64,000 bases of DNA, taken from the NCBI GenBank assembly GCA_033060915.1, contig CM065378.1, positions 16,063,501-16,127,500 of the forward strand. The letters run 5' to 3'. Of the stretch, positions 13,291 to 25,760 are shown in pieces. A program made the position numbers and the translations under genes. Position 1 is the first letter of the stretch. The number at the start of each line of letters is the position of its first letter. Below the pieces are notes generated by a model. It was not told the origin of the DNA and did not search any database. It saw nothing but the letters and a program-made list of their open reading frames with translations. This DNA is from Euryodendron excelsum (lineage: Eukaryota > Streptophyta > Magnoliopsida > Ericales > Pentaphylacaceae).

Positions 13291-15010
13291 TTAATCTACT
13301 CTTTTTGTGCAGGCTGGGGATTCCTGGAACTTTTTGTCCGGGGAGAACAGGAAGGAGATGGAAGCGATTTTGTCTATCATGGAATGCAAAATATCAGTGG
13401 CTGAAGGCCTGAGACTGGGCGAATGGTGGAGGCACAGCGCTGCGATCGAAGCCATTACCCTCGCTTCCTTCAAGTCAAACTGCCCATTAAGACGCGGATC
13501 CACCACCTCCTCCACTGTCATCGCATCGGGTTCATGATCCCTCAGCACTGCCCCGGCAACTGATGTCAGCATCTGCCCCCTTTCTGCGCAAAAGGCTTCC
13601 ATCCCCGTGATGAGTTCCAGAACAATGACCCCGAAGCTGTAAACATCGTTCTTCTTTGAGGCGATACCAGTCCTGAGGTAGTGAGGATCCAAGTAACCGG
13701 GGGAACCCAGCATCAAGTGATTCATCGAAGAAGAAGGAGAAGGTGGCAGCACAGTGGAAGAAAACCCCATTTTTGCAGACCCGAAGTCACAGAGCTTGCA
13801 ATTGAGCTGCTGGTCCAGCAGTATGTTCGAAGCTTTGATGTCCCCGTGGACGATTTGAAGGGTGCATTTTTCGTGGAGATATTGGATTGCTTGGGCAAGC
13901 TGGAATGCTATCGCTATCCGATTTTTCCACGGAAGCACCGACCCTCCGCAACCATGGAGCTTCTCTTGCAAGCTTCCGTTGGGAACATATTCAAACACCA
14001 AGACCCCCTCCTCTATGAAAAAAAAAACAAAAAACAAAAAACGCAATCAGAAAACGAAACCAAAAAACCTTTAGAAAAACATACATAGGTTAATTTGCTG
14101 ACCGTCCCACTCGCACCAACCTCGATCATCACAATAGCCAAGAAGCTTAACAATGTTGTCATGTCGAAGGCGGAGCAAGATTTCAAGCTCTTGCTTGTAA
14201 ACTCGGTTGAGACGCTTGCTGCTGCTGCTGTGGATCTTGATTGCCCCGAGAGTCGAATCCGGAAACTGGGCTAGATAGATGGTGCTAAACCCTCCAGATC
14301 CGATCACCCGCAAGAATTTCGTAGTAAACCTCTCCATCTCGTCCCAAGTGAATCTCCTCACAGACACAGAACCATCCTTTATCTCATCATCATCACTAGG
14401 AAGTCCGTGTTTAATGTTCGATTCACTAGCCACAATAACTCGATCAGGGGCCCGTCTGCTCCTTATCTTAAATCTGAGGAACTTGAGGAATGCGGATGTC
14501 ATGACAAAGAACAGCGTGACGATCAGGGCCAACACACCAATTGCTGTAGTAAATTTAAGGTCAGGGAAGGAACCGGGATTGGGACAGATATTAGGTGTCT
14601 TGTACTCCTATTCCTCCTGCCCTGAGGACGATTTTAAGAGTGATACTGGCGGCCGAGTGGTAGTAGTTGTGTTGATAGGTACGGCCTGGGAAGCGACGCG
14701 GAAGGTTGATTATGGAGCACAACCTAAAAATATTAGTAACAAATTGGAAGGGATCGAGCAAGGACACCACCGACACCATCCACAGACAATTAGACCAGTC
14801 GATCGTAGTAGTAGTTCCACGCCCGTGTGGATTTGAATTTTTCCATTTTGACTCCAATATGGCCCTTGAGGCGGAATCCAACATGCTTTGATTCCGATCC
14901 AGAGATCTACAGGGCGTTGACACCTCCAAATAAATGGATAGCAAAACGACCAAAAAAACCAAAAGAGTAAAGAAAAACGAATCCCTCACCCACCCACACA
15001 ATGTCCCCAT
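13291..15010 (-). CDS. Receptor-like protein kinase, At1g33260/At4g10390 type, frame break in ectodomain
   Basis: Probable plasma-membrane receptor kinase. The 3' exon (14012-13291) and central exon (ending at 14121) join across a 108 bp GT-AG intron (14013-14120) to give [21 protein letters not shown]. Visible kinase features are the glycine loop IGSGGFSTIYLA, the ATP-binding lysine in GAIKIH, the catalytic loop IVHGDIKASNILL, CDFGSAK, and GSPGYLDPHY with DVYSFGVIVLELITG. The catalytic loop has HGD instead of HRD, so it is a non-RD kinase. A membrane helix (FTTAIGVLALIVTLFFVM) precedes a basic RFKIRSRR stretch. The N-terminal frame starts at ATG 15010 with a signal-peptide-like segment (FFFTLLVFLVVLLSIYL) and an ectodomain of about 100 residues. 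This frame closes at 14591 and the membrane-segment frame opens only at about 14607. A phase-0 intron, for example 14608-14740, would join them to give 492 residues; a one-base frameshift is the alternative. Kinase assignment is firm; the N terminus is not. Confidence 0.8.
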
Positions 15011-15128
15011 GGGCGCCACTCCCACGATCCTTCTCAGATCTCTCCCTATTGGGAAAAAAAAAAAAAAAAGATTTTAGTGGGTAGCACTCGTATTCCCTCT
15101 TCACTGCACCCGCCTATACATCCACATT

Positions 15129-15136
15129 TGTTATAT
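15129..15136 (-). promoter_or_regulatory. Possible TATA box of the receptor kinase gene
   Basis: On the minus strand AATATAACAA lies about 120 bp before the ATG at 15010, within AT-rich sequence. The spacing would give a leader of roughly 90 nt. The match to TATAAA is imperfect and the call rests on position alone. Confidence 0.3.
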
Positions 15137-15139
15137 TTT

Positions 15140-18100
15140 TTCAGACTTCCCTATTAACTGCTCTTGGTAAAGACATGATTATGGGAATAGGAAGCATAAG
15201 CCAAAAACTGTAGAAAAAAGAAAGGGAAAAAACTAACAAAATATATAAGAGAAACGAAAAGCAAGAAAATGATCAAAATGAGAAAACTAATAGGAATTTT
15301 AGTAAGAAATTTTACAAAAACAAAAATAAAACACTAAAAATCTTACTAGAGTATATAAATACTTTACTTGGTACTTCAATAAAACATAATAAATATTTAA
15401 TTGAAACTCAAGGGAAAAAGAATAACTAATAAAATCTCTTGTTTATTATTATTTATAGCAAGCAAAAACAAATACGAAACTATTAAAAAGGCAAAACTGA
15501 ATTAGAAACTGTCAATGTTCGAAGTTTAAACCATGGAGATCTAAATATTGAATTTTCATATATATTTATTTATATTAACTTTGAAGATCTTTTTGGCATT
15601 TGTTATAACTTAATAACTAGAAAGTTAAGGTACCTAATTTAAATTACAAAGCAAATGGAGTATACTTTGGTCTACCCATTTTTACATAATTCATTAAAGG
15701 TTTTAAATTTCTATAAACATTGGCAATTAACTAGAACCAACCAATTAAATTAATAACATAATCATTCTTGAATGTTGATAGGGTAAGTGAAGAGTTAAAT
15801 TAAACTATACTAAAAATGTTACCAGTGAGTAAAACCTATAATTTTAAATTTGTGTTATATAGTTTATTAATTTTTTTAAGTCTTATTTGAACTAGAGTTG
15901 TCAAGTGGGTTATGTTGGACTAATGAGAACCATTTATCGGTGAGTTAACCATGGCTTGTGCTGGGGCTAACATGGCCCGTTTGATGTCATGCTGGCTCGG
16001 GCCCTTCCAGGTCGACCTACGAGGGATAAGCCTCGGCTCAGCCTGGCCAACGGTTCGGTCCGTACTGGGCTGGGCCAGCGCGTACTCATGCACATCACAA
16101 GTTTTTAGATTTTGAATATATTGTGATAGATTATTGTGAATTTTAATTATACGAAGCCAGTAAGCAAGTAAAAAGTGCACTTCCATAATCCCAAAACTTG
16201 AGAGCAAGATGTGCCGTTAATATTAAAATAGATGCTTGGACTTTAACTTGTACAAATTGATCAGTTCTATATGAACTAGCTTGGGCCCAAAAAAATAAAC
16301 GTACAGCCGAACAACCAAAAGAAAAAAAAAATCTTCATTTTATAACAAATACTTAATGGTTGGAAACTCAACTCAAAGTCTCTGTAAGTGAAAAGGTGAG
16401 TATGATTTTTGCAACTGCACAGGAAGATCATGCCCAAATCTATATCCAAGTATATATTTCATGAAGTCCAGTGAGTTTTATGGTTTGACAGAATCATGCC
16501 CCCCAATGGAAAATAATGAACCACACTACCCCACTCCCACTCACACAACTTAGCGTTTTCGTTAGGGCTAGCAAGTTCAACTCATATTCATGAACCTATC
16601 TAATTTCACACATTTAAATCTGTCCAATATGATAAATGAATTATAATTAGATTCCATCATGTAAATCATGTAAGCCCATCTAGAAGTGGATTTAAATTGG
16701 TTGGACAGGACATCCATTCTATTTGGTAAAAGAAATTATAAGTAGAATTATCAATTTATGTGGTCAAATTGGTCAACTAATGACAAAATATAAACGGAGC
16801 TAACGATAAGTGGTCTAGTTGTCAATACACAAAACCTCAAGAGGTGTAGGTGTTTATTTTTTAAAAGTAGTGGGTCTAGGTGTCAATGCATGAAATTACA
16901 AGGTGTCTAGGTGAAATTAATCCTTTTTTAATTTGGAGTTTTTCATTTGCGATCACTTAGTTAAGGGGAGATTCATTTATATTTTAGATTTCGACAGTGA
17001 TTTAATTTGCATATTTTTAATAATTCTTTTGTTACTTTTAGAAAATCAAATTAAATTTATTAGTTTTAATGGGCCTAATCGGTGGTTTCCGGAGAGTTCC
17101 TTATTTGGAGTACGCTTTTAATGATTTCAAAAGTATTCAAAACTTTTTTAAAAATATCGAACGATTTTCTGAAAATGCCCTATCTCTGTCAAATAGTGTT
17201 TTATGGGGGACTATGTGTAAAACTGGACGAGGTCCACACCTTAAACAAAAACTTTACGTAATCACATCAAATAATGCTCTAATATTATTTACGATCTCAA
17301 CATAATTAAGTGGTAGAAAAACCTATTTAATCATCGTTATGTTTAACTGACAAAGTTTTATATGAATTTATCATCGATCAGTTTGATGCATTATACAGTC
17401 ATAGAAACAGAAAAGGAAATAAAATTAGATGCTTTGAAGAGTTCAGTGTTGTCACTGTGGAATTCAACTATCGTGTTAGAAAAGCCCATAAAAGCTAAAT
17501 GGGTCTAGTCTCCTGTCAGTGCCTTGGCTTGTTATGACATAGCTCAAGTAGGGTTACGAACTCATTTCGGTGCCGCATGCCTAGGCTCGTTTGGCTCAAA
17601 CTTGCTTCATTTCGTTCATTTTTTTCTGATCTAGCTCACCTTAAGCCTAACCCATGAAGCTTTCCACTTTGATTGAAATATGACGATCCCACAACAGTCA
17701 GAGAAAGTACCGGGATTGTATGGTTCTGAAATCACACAATCTACCCAGGGCGGCGGACCCGCTGGGAGGATCCGTGCAAATTCGTGGCCAATTCTGCAAA
17801 AAAATTCTGAGTTCAATAACTCGTCTTTTGAGAATCCATCAATAATTAAGCAGTCCCAGCCTTGTCTGCCATGCTCCTGTGTTGCGCCGAATCAAAATTT
17901 GAATGATATCACATTTTATTAAGATGATGATCTCTTTTTAAAAGAGTGAAAATGGTTATTTTATTCTCTTAGAAATGAGTACATAAAATAAAATTTGATA
18001 ATATTTTTATTATTAAATTTTTTTAAAAAATAAAATATGTTTGGTAAATATTTTTTTATTTTAAATATTCAAAAATGTTTTTAAAAACTTTAAAAATTTT

Positions 18101-18543
18101 GAAAAAAAATATTTCTATTTTTTGTATTTATTTTTAATACAAATCATCATCCCTTGCTAGCCACTATCATCATCCACCGTTGCCGCCACCCATCAACGAC
18201 GTCGCTACTACCGTCGCCACCACCACACACCCATGTCGCTGCTACCTCCACTACCACCACTATCATCACCGTCACCACCACCGTCACCACAAAATTTAGA
18301 AATTATTGTTTTACATACATGGCAGTCATTAAAACCAACTTAACTTGGACTAGTATTATTGAAATTAGAAATCATAATAGCCCTAACTCATTGCAGAGAA
18401 CAAAACATAGAGCTAAAAAGCAATATCTACAATGAAAGGCCTTTCCAATAATTCAATCACTTCTAGTAGCGGACGATCTTCGTCCATTACATTAATTGTT
18501 GTAGAAATTATTGCAACAATATTATAGGAAATTAGTTTTATTT
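15140..18543. other. Intergenic stretch upstream of the receptor kinase gene
   Basis: No gene is supported. At about 15893-16090 there is a GC-richer island with GGGCTGGGCCAG and GGCTCGGGCCC words, like the interior of small hAT-type repeats. A similar island at about 17480-17640 has CTCAAGTAGGG and GGCTCGTTTGGCTC words. At 18148-18293 lies a CCACCA/CCGTCACCA-rich stretch, a low-complexity tract whose frames should not be read as protein. The remainder is AT-rich and featureless to me. Confidence 0.35.
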
Positions 18544-20280
18544 TGTTGGCCCAAAGATGCAACCCAATAAGAGGTGAATTAGATTTTTCAAAATTAATAA
18601 CATACAAAAGCAATTAAAACTTAATTAATAAATAAAACAGTAGATCAAATGTGTATCAAGCCAGCAAGCAAGCAATATAGTGCAAGGAAGAAAAATAGAG
18701 CAATAAATGAGCACCAGATTTATCGAGATTCAGCCACAATATGTGACTAATGTCTTCACCTCCAAAATTCTCTTGAAAGCCTTTCACTATACAAAAACTC
18801 CTTCATACTGCAGATGCTAGCTGCCCAAGTGCCCAGCTCACTTTGTACAAGAGTTATTCCCTAACACTCAAAACCCTAAGTGATTTTATCTAAACTTCAT
18901 TCAAATTTACAATGTTTTCCTCAAGAATACTCAAACTCTTAGGTATACAAACCCTCCCAATCAAATAAATAAAAATTATACAAGGGTCAACTCTCTCAAA
19001 GAGTTAATAAATAAATTCAACTCATTAAATGACCAAATCTCAGCAAAGAGAATGTTTCTTCAGGTAAGATCATAAATTTTAGCTCACAATCAATAATATT
19101 GCACTTAAATCCTTAGATTCTTGTGTATAAATGCTGTGGAGATCTTGTATATATGGCCTTGAATTGATTATAGTTGTTGATGATGGTTGGAAGTGCATTT
19201 AATGTAAGATCGCACTAATAGGCCGTTTGAAAAACTAGCCGTTACAGTTAAGGAATTGATTCTTTTTTTAAAGGGATCGACCTTTTTTTACTCTGGTGCC
19301 AGCATTATCAACCTTTGGTCCAAATGTGTCGACTATTTACTTGAAGGGGTCGACTCTTCTTGTATTTTGCTAAACTTCACCAAGGCACTGTCCAAATAAG
19401 TCAGCTCTTGAAGAACAAGAAGTTGACGTTTTTTGGACCTTTGTCAAGACTTTGCATTCTGAACCCAATGTATCGAATCCTAAGTTTTAAGGGTTGACTC
19501 TTTCTAGTTAAGTCATTTTGTCCAATACCACTGTCTAATTATGTTGACTCCAAAAAACTATGAGTCTACTATTTTTAATTCAAGTTTTTAACTTTTGCAA
19601 GACTTCTACAATTTTTTTTAATATTTTCAAGCTCTTCATAGATCATCTAAATAAGGCTTGAAATGACTTATTCAAGGCATGTTAATCTCCGAGAACACTT
19701 TCAATTTCTTCGAGATAAAATCAATCCACTTTAATTTCTTGTAAGGTTTTCAATCAACACAACTTCTTCAATTTGATCCAAACTTCACCAAAATCTTCAA
19801 GAGAGCTTCAAAATCTGGTGATCTCTTTTCTTCAACTGATCTTCTATTCTTCTTTGAATACATTTAATCTTTTCGAGATGAAATCATTTCAATTTGAGTG
19901 CTTATAGGGCTCTTCAATCAATATAGTTTATTCCACCCACTTGAGACTTCAACACAATCTTCAACAGAGCTTCCAAGTCTTATAATTTCCTTTCAACTGC
20001 TCCTCATTACTTTTGAGCATGTTCAATCTCTTGGACATGAGATTGTAAGCATGAGCTTGTTGAATGTGTCAACCCATCATGCTCACTAATATTCAATTCT
20101 TCTTGACAAGCTTCTCATCACACAAACTTTTCAATATTTTTTTAATGTGATATGCTTCAAGTCATAAACCTTTTAAAATTAAGGCAATACATAATTTGCA
20201 CACTAAGTAGAGTCATTAGATCACTAAATCATATTTTGTAATCAACAAAATTAAGACATAGAGTCAACAAACTTCTCTAT
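18544..20280 (-). mobile_element. LTR-like sequence, Ty1/copia type, minus orientation, boundaries uncertain
   Basis: The left edge reads TGTTGGCCCAAAGATGCAAC and then CAATAAGAGGTGAATTAG. On the minus strand this gives CTAATTCACCTCTTATTG and a terminal CCAACA, a very common 3' end of copia-type LTRs in plants. Inside is a long non-coding stretch with recurring minus-strand GTCGACCC/AAGAGTCGAC-like words. The other end is not settled: CAACA occurs near 20250 and again near 20273, and neither gives a convincing 5 bp duplication with the left flank TATTT. No internal coding region adjoins it, so a solo or truncated LTR is the likely state. Confidence 0.42.
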
Positions 20281-20666
20281 GTTAGTCTGAATTTTTGGTA
20301 CATAGACTATCTTAGATCCAAACATAAGCTAAGTTTTCTCATTACGTCAACTAGTTGAAATGAATAATAAAATACCCTTATTTTGTAGCACCGGTCAAAA
20401 TACAGTAGGGTAAATTATTAAAGAAAATAAAAAATAAAATGAATATAAATTAAAAAGAAAATTACCATTTTCTTCTTCTATTTTTTTTTCTTTTGTTTCT
20501 TTCTATTACCTTGTAAACTAGAAGCCAAATAAAGAAACGAACAAAAATTGTTGTTTTCCTTTACGTTTCATTCGTTCCAAGTTCCAAATAGGCTGTTGCT
20601 CTTATAAGACAGAAAGTTGGCATAAGAATCTCATATTGGTATAGAAAATTGTAACTCTTCTAAATT

Positions 20667-20865
20667 AGTGGCGGACTCAAGATTTTAGACGAGGGGGGGT
20701 CAAAATAAAAAATTTTGATCAAAGGAGGGTAAGATTAAAAAATTCAATTTTGAGGGGATTATTATACTATAATATTTTATAAATACACAAAAATTCATTG
20801 GGTATAAGGCAATTTTAAAAATTTTGGGGTGGCCGCGACCCCCACCCGTCCCTCCATCGGCCACT
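20667..20865. mobile_element. Small repeat with AGTGGCGGA / TCGGCCACT inverted ends
   Basis: The left end reads AGTGGCGGACTCAAGATTTT and the right end CCATCGGCCACT, whose reverse complement AGTGGCCGATGG matches the left end in the first seven bases and more loosely beyond. The interior has a G-run (GAGGGGGGGT) and a C-run (CCCCCACC), a layout I associate with a common plant MITE family beginning AGTGGCGGAGCC. A target-site duplication was not identified. Confidence 0.45.
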
Positions 20866-23581
20866 ACTCTAGATCGCATCTAAGGCTACGCTTTTTCTTT
20901 TCTTTTCTTTTTGTTGAATCAAATATAATTTTGAATAAAATTCAATGTATAGTCCGAAGAGAGTGAACATCCTAAACCAAATTACGAATTTCTAAAGTCA
21001 TGGCTTTTTGAAATTGTTTCTGAATTTTCACATTTTATACTAAAAATTTATTTCATTCTAGTATTATTAATTTGTCATACCAAACAAGAGAATGAGAATA
21101 ATTATTCTGTTCACACTAAGCAAACAAACAAGGGAATGAAAATGCAAATGAGACTATTCCACTCTCATTTCATTTTCATTTTCATTCCATTCTATTTTAT
21201 TCCCTTATGCCTAACATAGCTTAAGTTTTTAGTAGGCGTGATTCTATTATGCCACCTCATTAGTTCACTTTACAAAGATATAAAATATTTCTTTTATATC
21301 TTGTAGAAATATTTTCTCAAATATTTAAAAGATATGATATACAAATATTATTGCAAATATAAATAAAAAAAATGATACAAAGCATGAATCTAAAACACAC
21401 AATTTTATTTATATATAATATAAAAAAATGTATTTATATAAATGCTTTCAAGGCATTTTCAATCTTTCGCTTCATAAAAAATGGTCCTCTCGCGGACCGC
21501 TACCCGCACTTAGATTTAGCGAGGGAACAAAATAAACTGTTGTGTAAATTTGTTTTGGCTGGGAATTCTATTGGTGATATTATGTATATATATAATGTTA
21601 TAGCAAAACTTTAACTGTTACTGTTGAGCTTGTGTGTATCGTGGTGTTTAACAAAAAAAAAAAACCCTCCTTTCAGTTCCTAACCCAAAAGAATATCAAA
21701 TTGGATAGTGGACTGCAAATCATGTATACTTTTCGCCTAATTTTTTATATTTTGTTGAGACTAAATGGAAGATAATTTTATTTTTCATTTGAAAAATTAG
21801 TCCTAATATATTTCTCAAGCTTTAACTTATAAATATGCAAATAAAACTTAAAATATAATAAAAGTAATGCTAAACAAACAAGATTTTGTGCATAATCTTT
21901 ACACATAATAACGAGCTATTTATGATTCATTCATTTTAAAACAAAGCACTCATTATTTTGACTCATAATTTTAAAACTGACAATATTATATCATTCTGGT
22001 GGAGTACTTTTATTTATAGAAAAATTATATACGAATATAACTTTACATATAATAATTATACGAGTAGGTGAAATTTTTTGTTTCATATTCTGACACACCC
22101 AAAATAGAATCCTCTTTTCATCCCTTGGTAAAGAACATTTGCTTCAAGTTGATTTAGTTGGATTCTTTTTTTTTCTTACTAAGAGGTATTAAGCTCTTCA
22201 ACCGTCTACTCTCTTAAGTTCGTCTGGGTAACCAAGAGGTATGAAAAGAAATCAAATTTGAGATTCATGCTTTAGCATGAGGACCAACCAAACAGTAAGC
22301 CACGGCTTGTGATTAGCTAGAATCATATTTTTTAAACCAACAAAAGTGGCGGTGTTGTTTGCTGCTTTTTCTTCTTCCCCGTAACCAAAAAGAAAAAAAA
22401 CAAAACAAAAAATTTACTCTGCAAATTGCATCATATTATTTCATTTTACATGCTTTGATGTAAATCCAAGAACTGAAACAAATCATTCACTGTTCCCCTA
22501 ATTTGTCTTGGCTTGCCTCTCAAGGCATTTGGATTGGAATTGGATTTGAATTTAGATTTAGATTTAGATTTGGTTTTGGTTTTGGTTTTGGTTTTGTTCT
22601 ATCGAGGCTGTTTGAAAAGTGTAGGAAGCATATAAAATGGGGATAAATTTAATGTATTTCTTGTTTAGTTAGGATTTCATTTTTAATTTCATGTTATTGA
22701 AAAGAAAACTTTTCCTTTTCATGTTATTGAAAAAAAAAATAGGACTATCGAAAACATCATTATTTTTATTTTTTCATGAAAGCAATTTTTAGAAATTAGA
22801 AAATACCTTTTTGCCCTTAAGATTGGGTGTCTTTTTTTTTTAAAAAAAAAGTTTTACTAAAACAAGTTTCAAAACTAATTTACAAATGCAGTCTTAATAA
22901 AGCAATTTTTTGAACCATTTTGTCAAATGTAACTTTGAAAAATTATAAAAAATGAAAATGAAAAATGAAAAATAAAAATAAAAATCATAACCAAACGGTA
23001 AAAATACAAAAAAGAAGAACAACACATAAAATAGTTACGTAACCAAATGTTAACTGCAAATAGTGTAAGATGGACAATATTGGACCCACCTCCAGGAAAT
23101 TACTTTATTTTTTTCAAACCAATTGCAGTTGGTAAATACGGGAGACGGGAAGTAGTTTTTCATGTTCTTAAAGAAAAAAAAAAACATGGGATCATAAAAA
23201 ACTACGTCATTAAGTCATACTAGATGTGCTACAAAAATTATATCGTTTTATATTAAAATTTATTTCTTTATATATCACAACAAATTCATTTATTTTTTTA
23301 TAGGACCATTTAGTACAACTTCTTTTAAGCTTTTTTGGCTTGACTTTTTTCCTTATAAGTAAAAAAAAAATCAGCATCTTTTATATCATTTTTTTATTTT
23401 CATATGGAAATAGTTTCAAAATCTTATAAAATATATTTTTTATACTTAAATTTGAGATTTTTAAAAAAAATGAATTCTGAAATCAATTTACTAAAATTAG
23501 ACAGAAAATAATTTTCGAAATCAACTTGTTGAATACGACTTAAAAAAAACAGCCACTGAAATGTTAACCAAAGAGGGCGAG
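20866..23581. other. AT-rich intergenic stretch with simple repeats
   Basis: No gene is supported. At 21155-21210 there are repeated TTTCATTTTCATTCC words. At 22548-22600 runs of GATTTA and GGTTTT form short microsatellites. Between about 22605 and 23000 a GGCTGTTTGAAAAG start and a later AACCAAACGGTA suggest the two ends of an old small element, but the interior is too simple to confirm it. Confidence 0.35.
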
Positions 23582-23688
23582 TTTTAAAAAGAGTAAATTA
23601 CACTAACCACCCATGAGATTTTGCAAAATATAAAAAAGTATTCTTCGCATGTTGATAATTACAGTGACTTTTTCTTCCTTTTAAGTTA

Positions 23689-23822
23689 TGCTCTTAGGAC
23701 ACATTTTAAGCAAATTTTAGCTGGTTGTACAAAGTGTTAGAAGTTGTGAATTCCAACACTGAAAAACACAATTTTCAGTCTTATGTAGACAAATCTTGCT
23801 TAAAAAATGTGCCCTAAGGGCA
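23689..23822. mobile_element. 134 bp MITE with about 26 bp inverted ends
   Basis: The left end TGCTCTTAGGACACATTTTA (continuing AGCAA) is matched by the reverse complement of the right end, TGCCCTTAGGGCACATTTTT (continuing TAAGCAA). The unpaired centre is about 80 bp. It lies just inside the left arm of the 23591-27123 element. The flanking duplication is not clear. The transcript would fold into a short hairpin. Confidence 0.6.
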
Positions 23823-23999
23823 CATATTAGCATTTGTCAAACATATTTACCCTTTTGTCACATTGTTGTTAAAAAGAATAACATAAAATACTAATGTCAT
23901 GCTGTCATTTGTTAAAATTTTTACTTTAGTCTTGCTAAGTGTTATTCAATGTGAGAAGTCATCTAATAATTAATGTTTGCCCCCAAGGTTTTCATAAAG

Positions 24000-25760
24000 T
24001 TAATTTTGTATATATTGTGTTTTGATTATTAAACTTAAATGATTTTTATTTCATATAATCTTTGATTTATATATTGCTAATTATATTTGCAATATGGTGT
24101 TTGCTCTAAAGTTGTGACATATTATGATTCAATTCAAATAATATATGGGAAGATATCAAGCGTTAAAGTCAATTAGCAAATAAGGAAATATTTCGATAGA
24201 GGATCTTCTAATTATTGTTCTAGGAGTTTTAAAAGTCAATGACACCATATCCACTACACAGCCACTATGGATTGAGAAACTATTCTTATAGAAGGTGTGT
24301 GAATGGAAGTAATGAAGAAAAGTATCTAAATATAAAATGCAGCAAATTTTCGAATAACCTTCTAGCATCGAATTCATTTTCAGTCAAAAGGCTACAAGGA
24401 AAGGAAAAGAAAGATTTCAAGCCAAAGAATATTTAACTACAAATATATATCCTTGAAGATATTTTCGTTAAAAGACTACAAAGAGAGGAAATATATTATA
24501 TCAAGGAAGATTTGATTTCAAAGATTCATGAAAACTAAATAATATATTGAAAATATTATATTGAAGATATTAAATGTATTTCGGGCTGTATCTACGATTA
24601 AAGAAAGCCAGTAACTGTCTGTTGATAATTCAAATTCAAATTTCAGTCAAAAACCAAGATGGAATCTGAAAGCTTAATGGCTAGTTCAAGTCTGTTTTGA
24701 AAATAAGCTTCAACATGGAAACATTCTCTCTCCAACGGCTACGAGCCTTCAAAGATCATGAATGCAAGTTTTAGAAAGAAGAGTAAATTTGGGTGATTCT
24801 CTCCATATACATATATATATATATACACTCACAGCTATAATAGAAGACACAACAATTCAATCTATCAAAAGTGAAATCATTTTTTTCTTGAAGCCATTAA
24901 GTTCTAAAACTCATATATTTTGTATTGTCTATTCTTCATTGGTATATTCTCTTTACGAGAGAGTTCATTGTAAAGCAAGAGTGGTTATACTCTTACTCTT
25001 TCTTCATTGTAAGAGAGAGACTACCTAAGCGAAACGGTTAGGGGTTGATTGTGACTAGTACCTGCAATTGAAACTAGTTGGAATGTTAAATCATTTGTTA
25101 GGTTTGAGCTAGCATCTAGGTTGGAAAGTTAGTTTGGAAGTGTGGGATCACTTATAAGGTGTACTGGCACCAATAAAACTAATGGATGTATTTTGGATTT
25201 GGATATACTGAAGACAAAATCTTGAAGAAGAAGCACTGGGGAGTGGACGTAGGCCAAGGGAGTTAGCACCGAACCATGATAAAATCATGTGTCTTCTCTA
25301 TGTTATTTGCTTTATCTTTTATGTTTGATTTACTCTATATTATTACTTGATATCTCTAACATTGCTTGATAAAATTATTGCACAAAAGCAATTACTGCAA
25401 ATCTGTTTATTGTTAGGTTTTTGAGCTTACTCATTCTCACTTTGAGAATTCTCTTTTAGGATCTGGAGTGAAATCATCTCTCTTGATTATTGAGTATTCT
25501 CATGCTTGACTTAAGTATTCGCATTTAATTGCTTAACCATATTTGATCTCTGGACAATTGAGCATTCTTATATTTGCTTTTGAGTATTCTATTGTCTGCT
25601 TAATAAAAATTTATACTCACTGTCCAATTGAGCTTTTTCATTATGGTTTAGAATTTGCTCATAATTGTTATATAGCATTATTGCAATAAGTTATTTTTTT
25701 AAATTTAAAAAAAAAAACCTAATTCACCTCCTCTCTTGGGTTACTTTCTGAACAACAATC
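24000..25760 (+). mobile_element. LTR-like sequence, Ty1/copia type, plus orientation, boundaries approximate
   Basis: Several words typical of copia-type LTRs in plants occur in order: a TATA-like (AT)n stretch at about 24808-24822; a leader-like GCGAAACGGTTAGGGG at 25029; GTGGACGTAGGCCAAGGGAG at about 25244 followed by TTAGCACCGAACCATG; and finally CCTAATTCACCTCCTCTCTT at about 25719, the usual end of such LTRs. No primer-binding site or coding region follows, so it looks like a solo or truncated LTR nested in the larger TIR element. I could not pair TG and CA ends with a 5 bp duplication. Confidence 0.45.

Noticed and set aside
13307..14088. Plus-strand open frames opposite the kinase exons
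   Set aside because: They are antisense to well-conserved kinase motifs and have no family resemblance of their own.
18148..18293. Threonine/proline-rich frame over the CCACCA tract
   Set aside because: Low-complexity trinucleotide repeat; similar tracts inside a TE at 26 kb show this composition arises without a gene.
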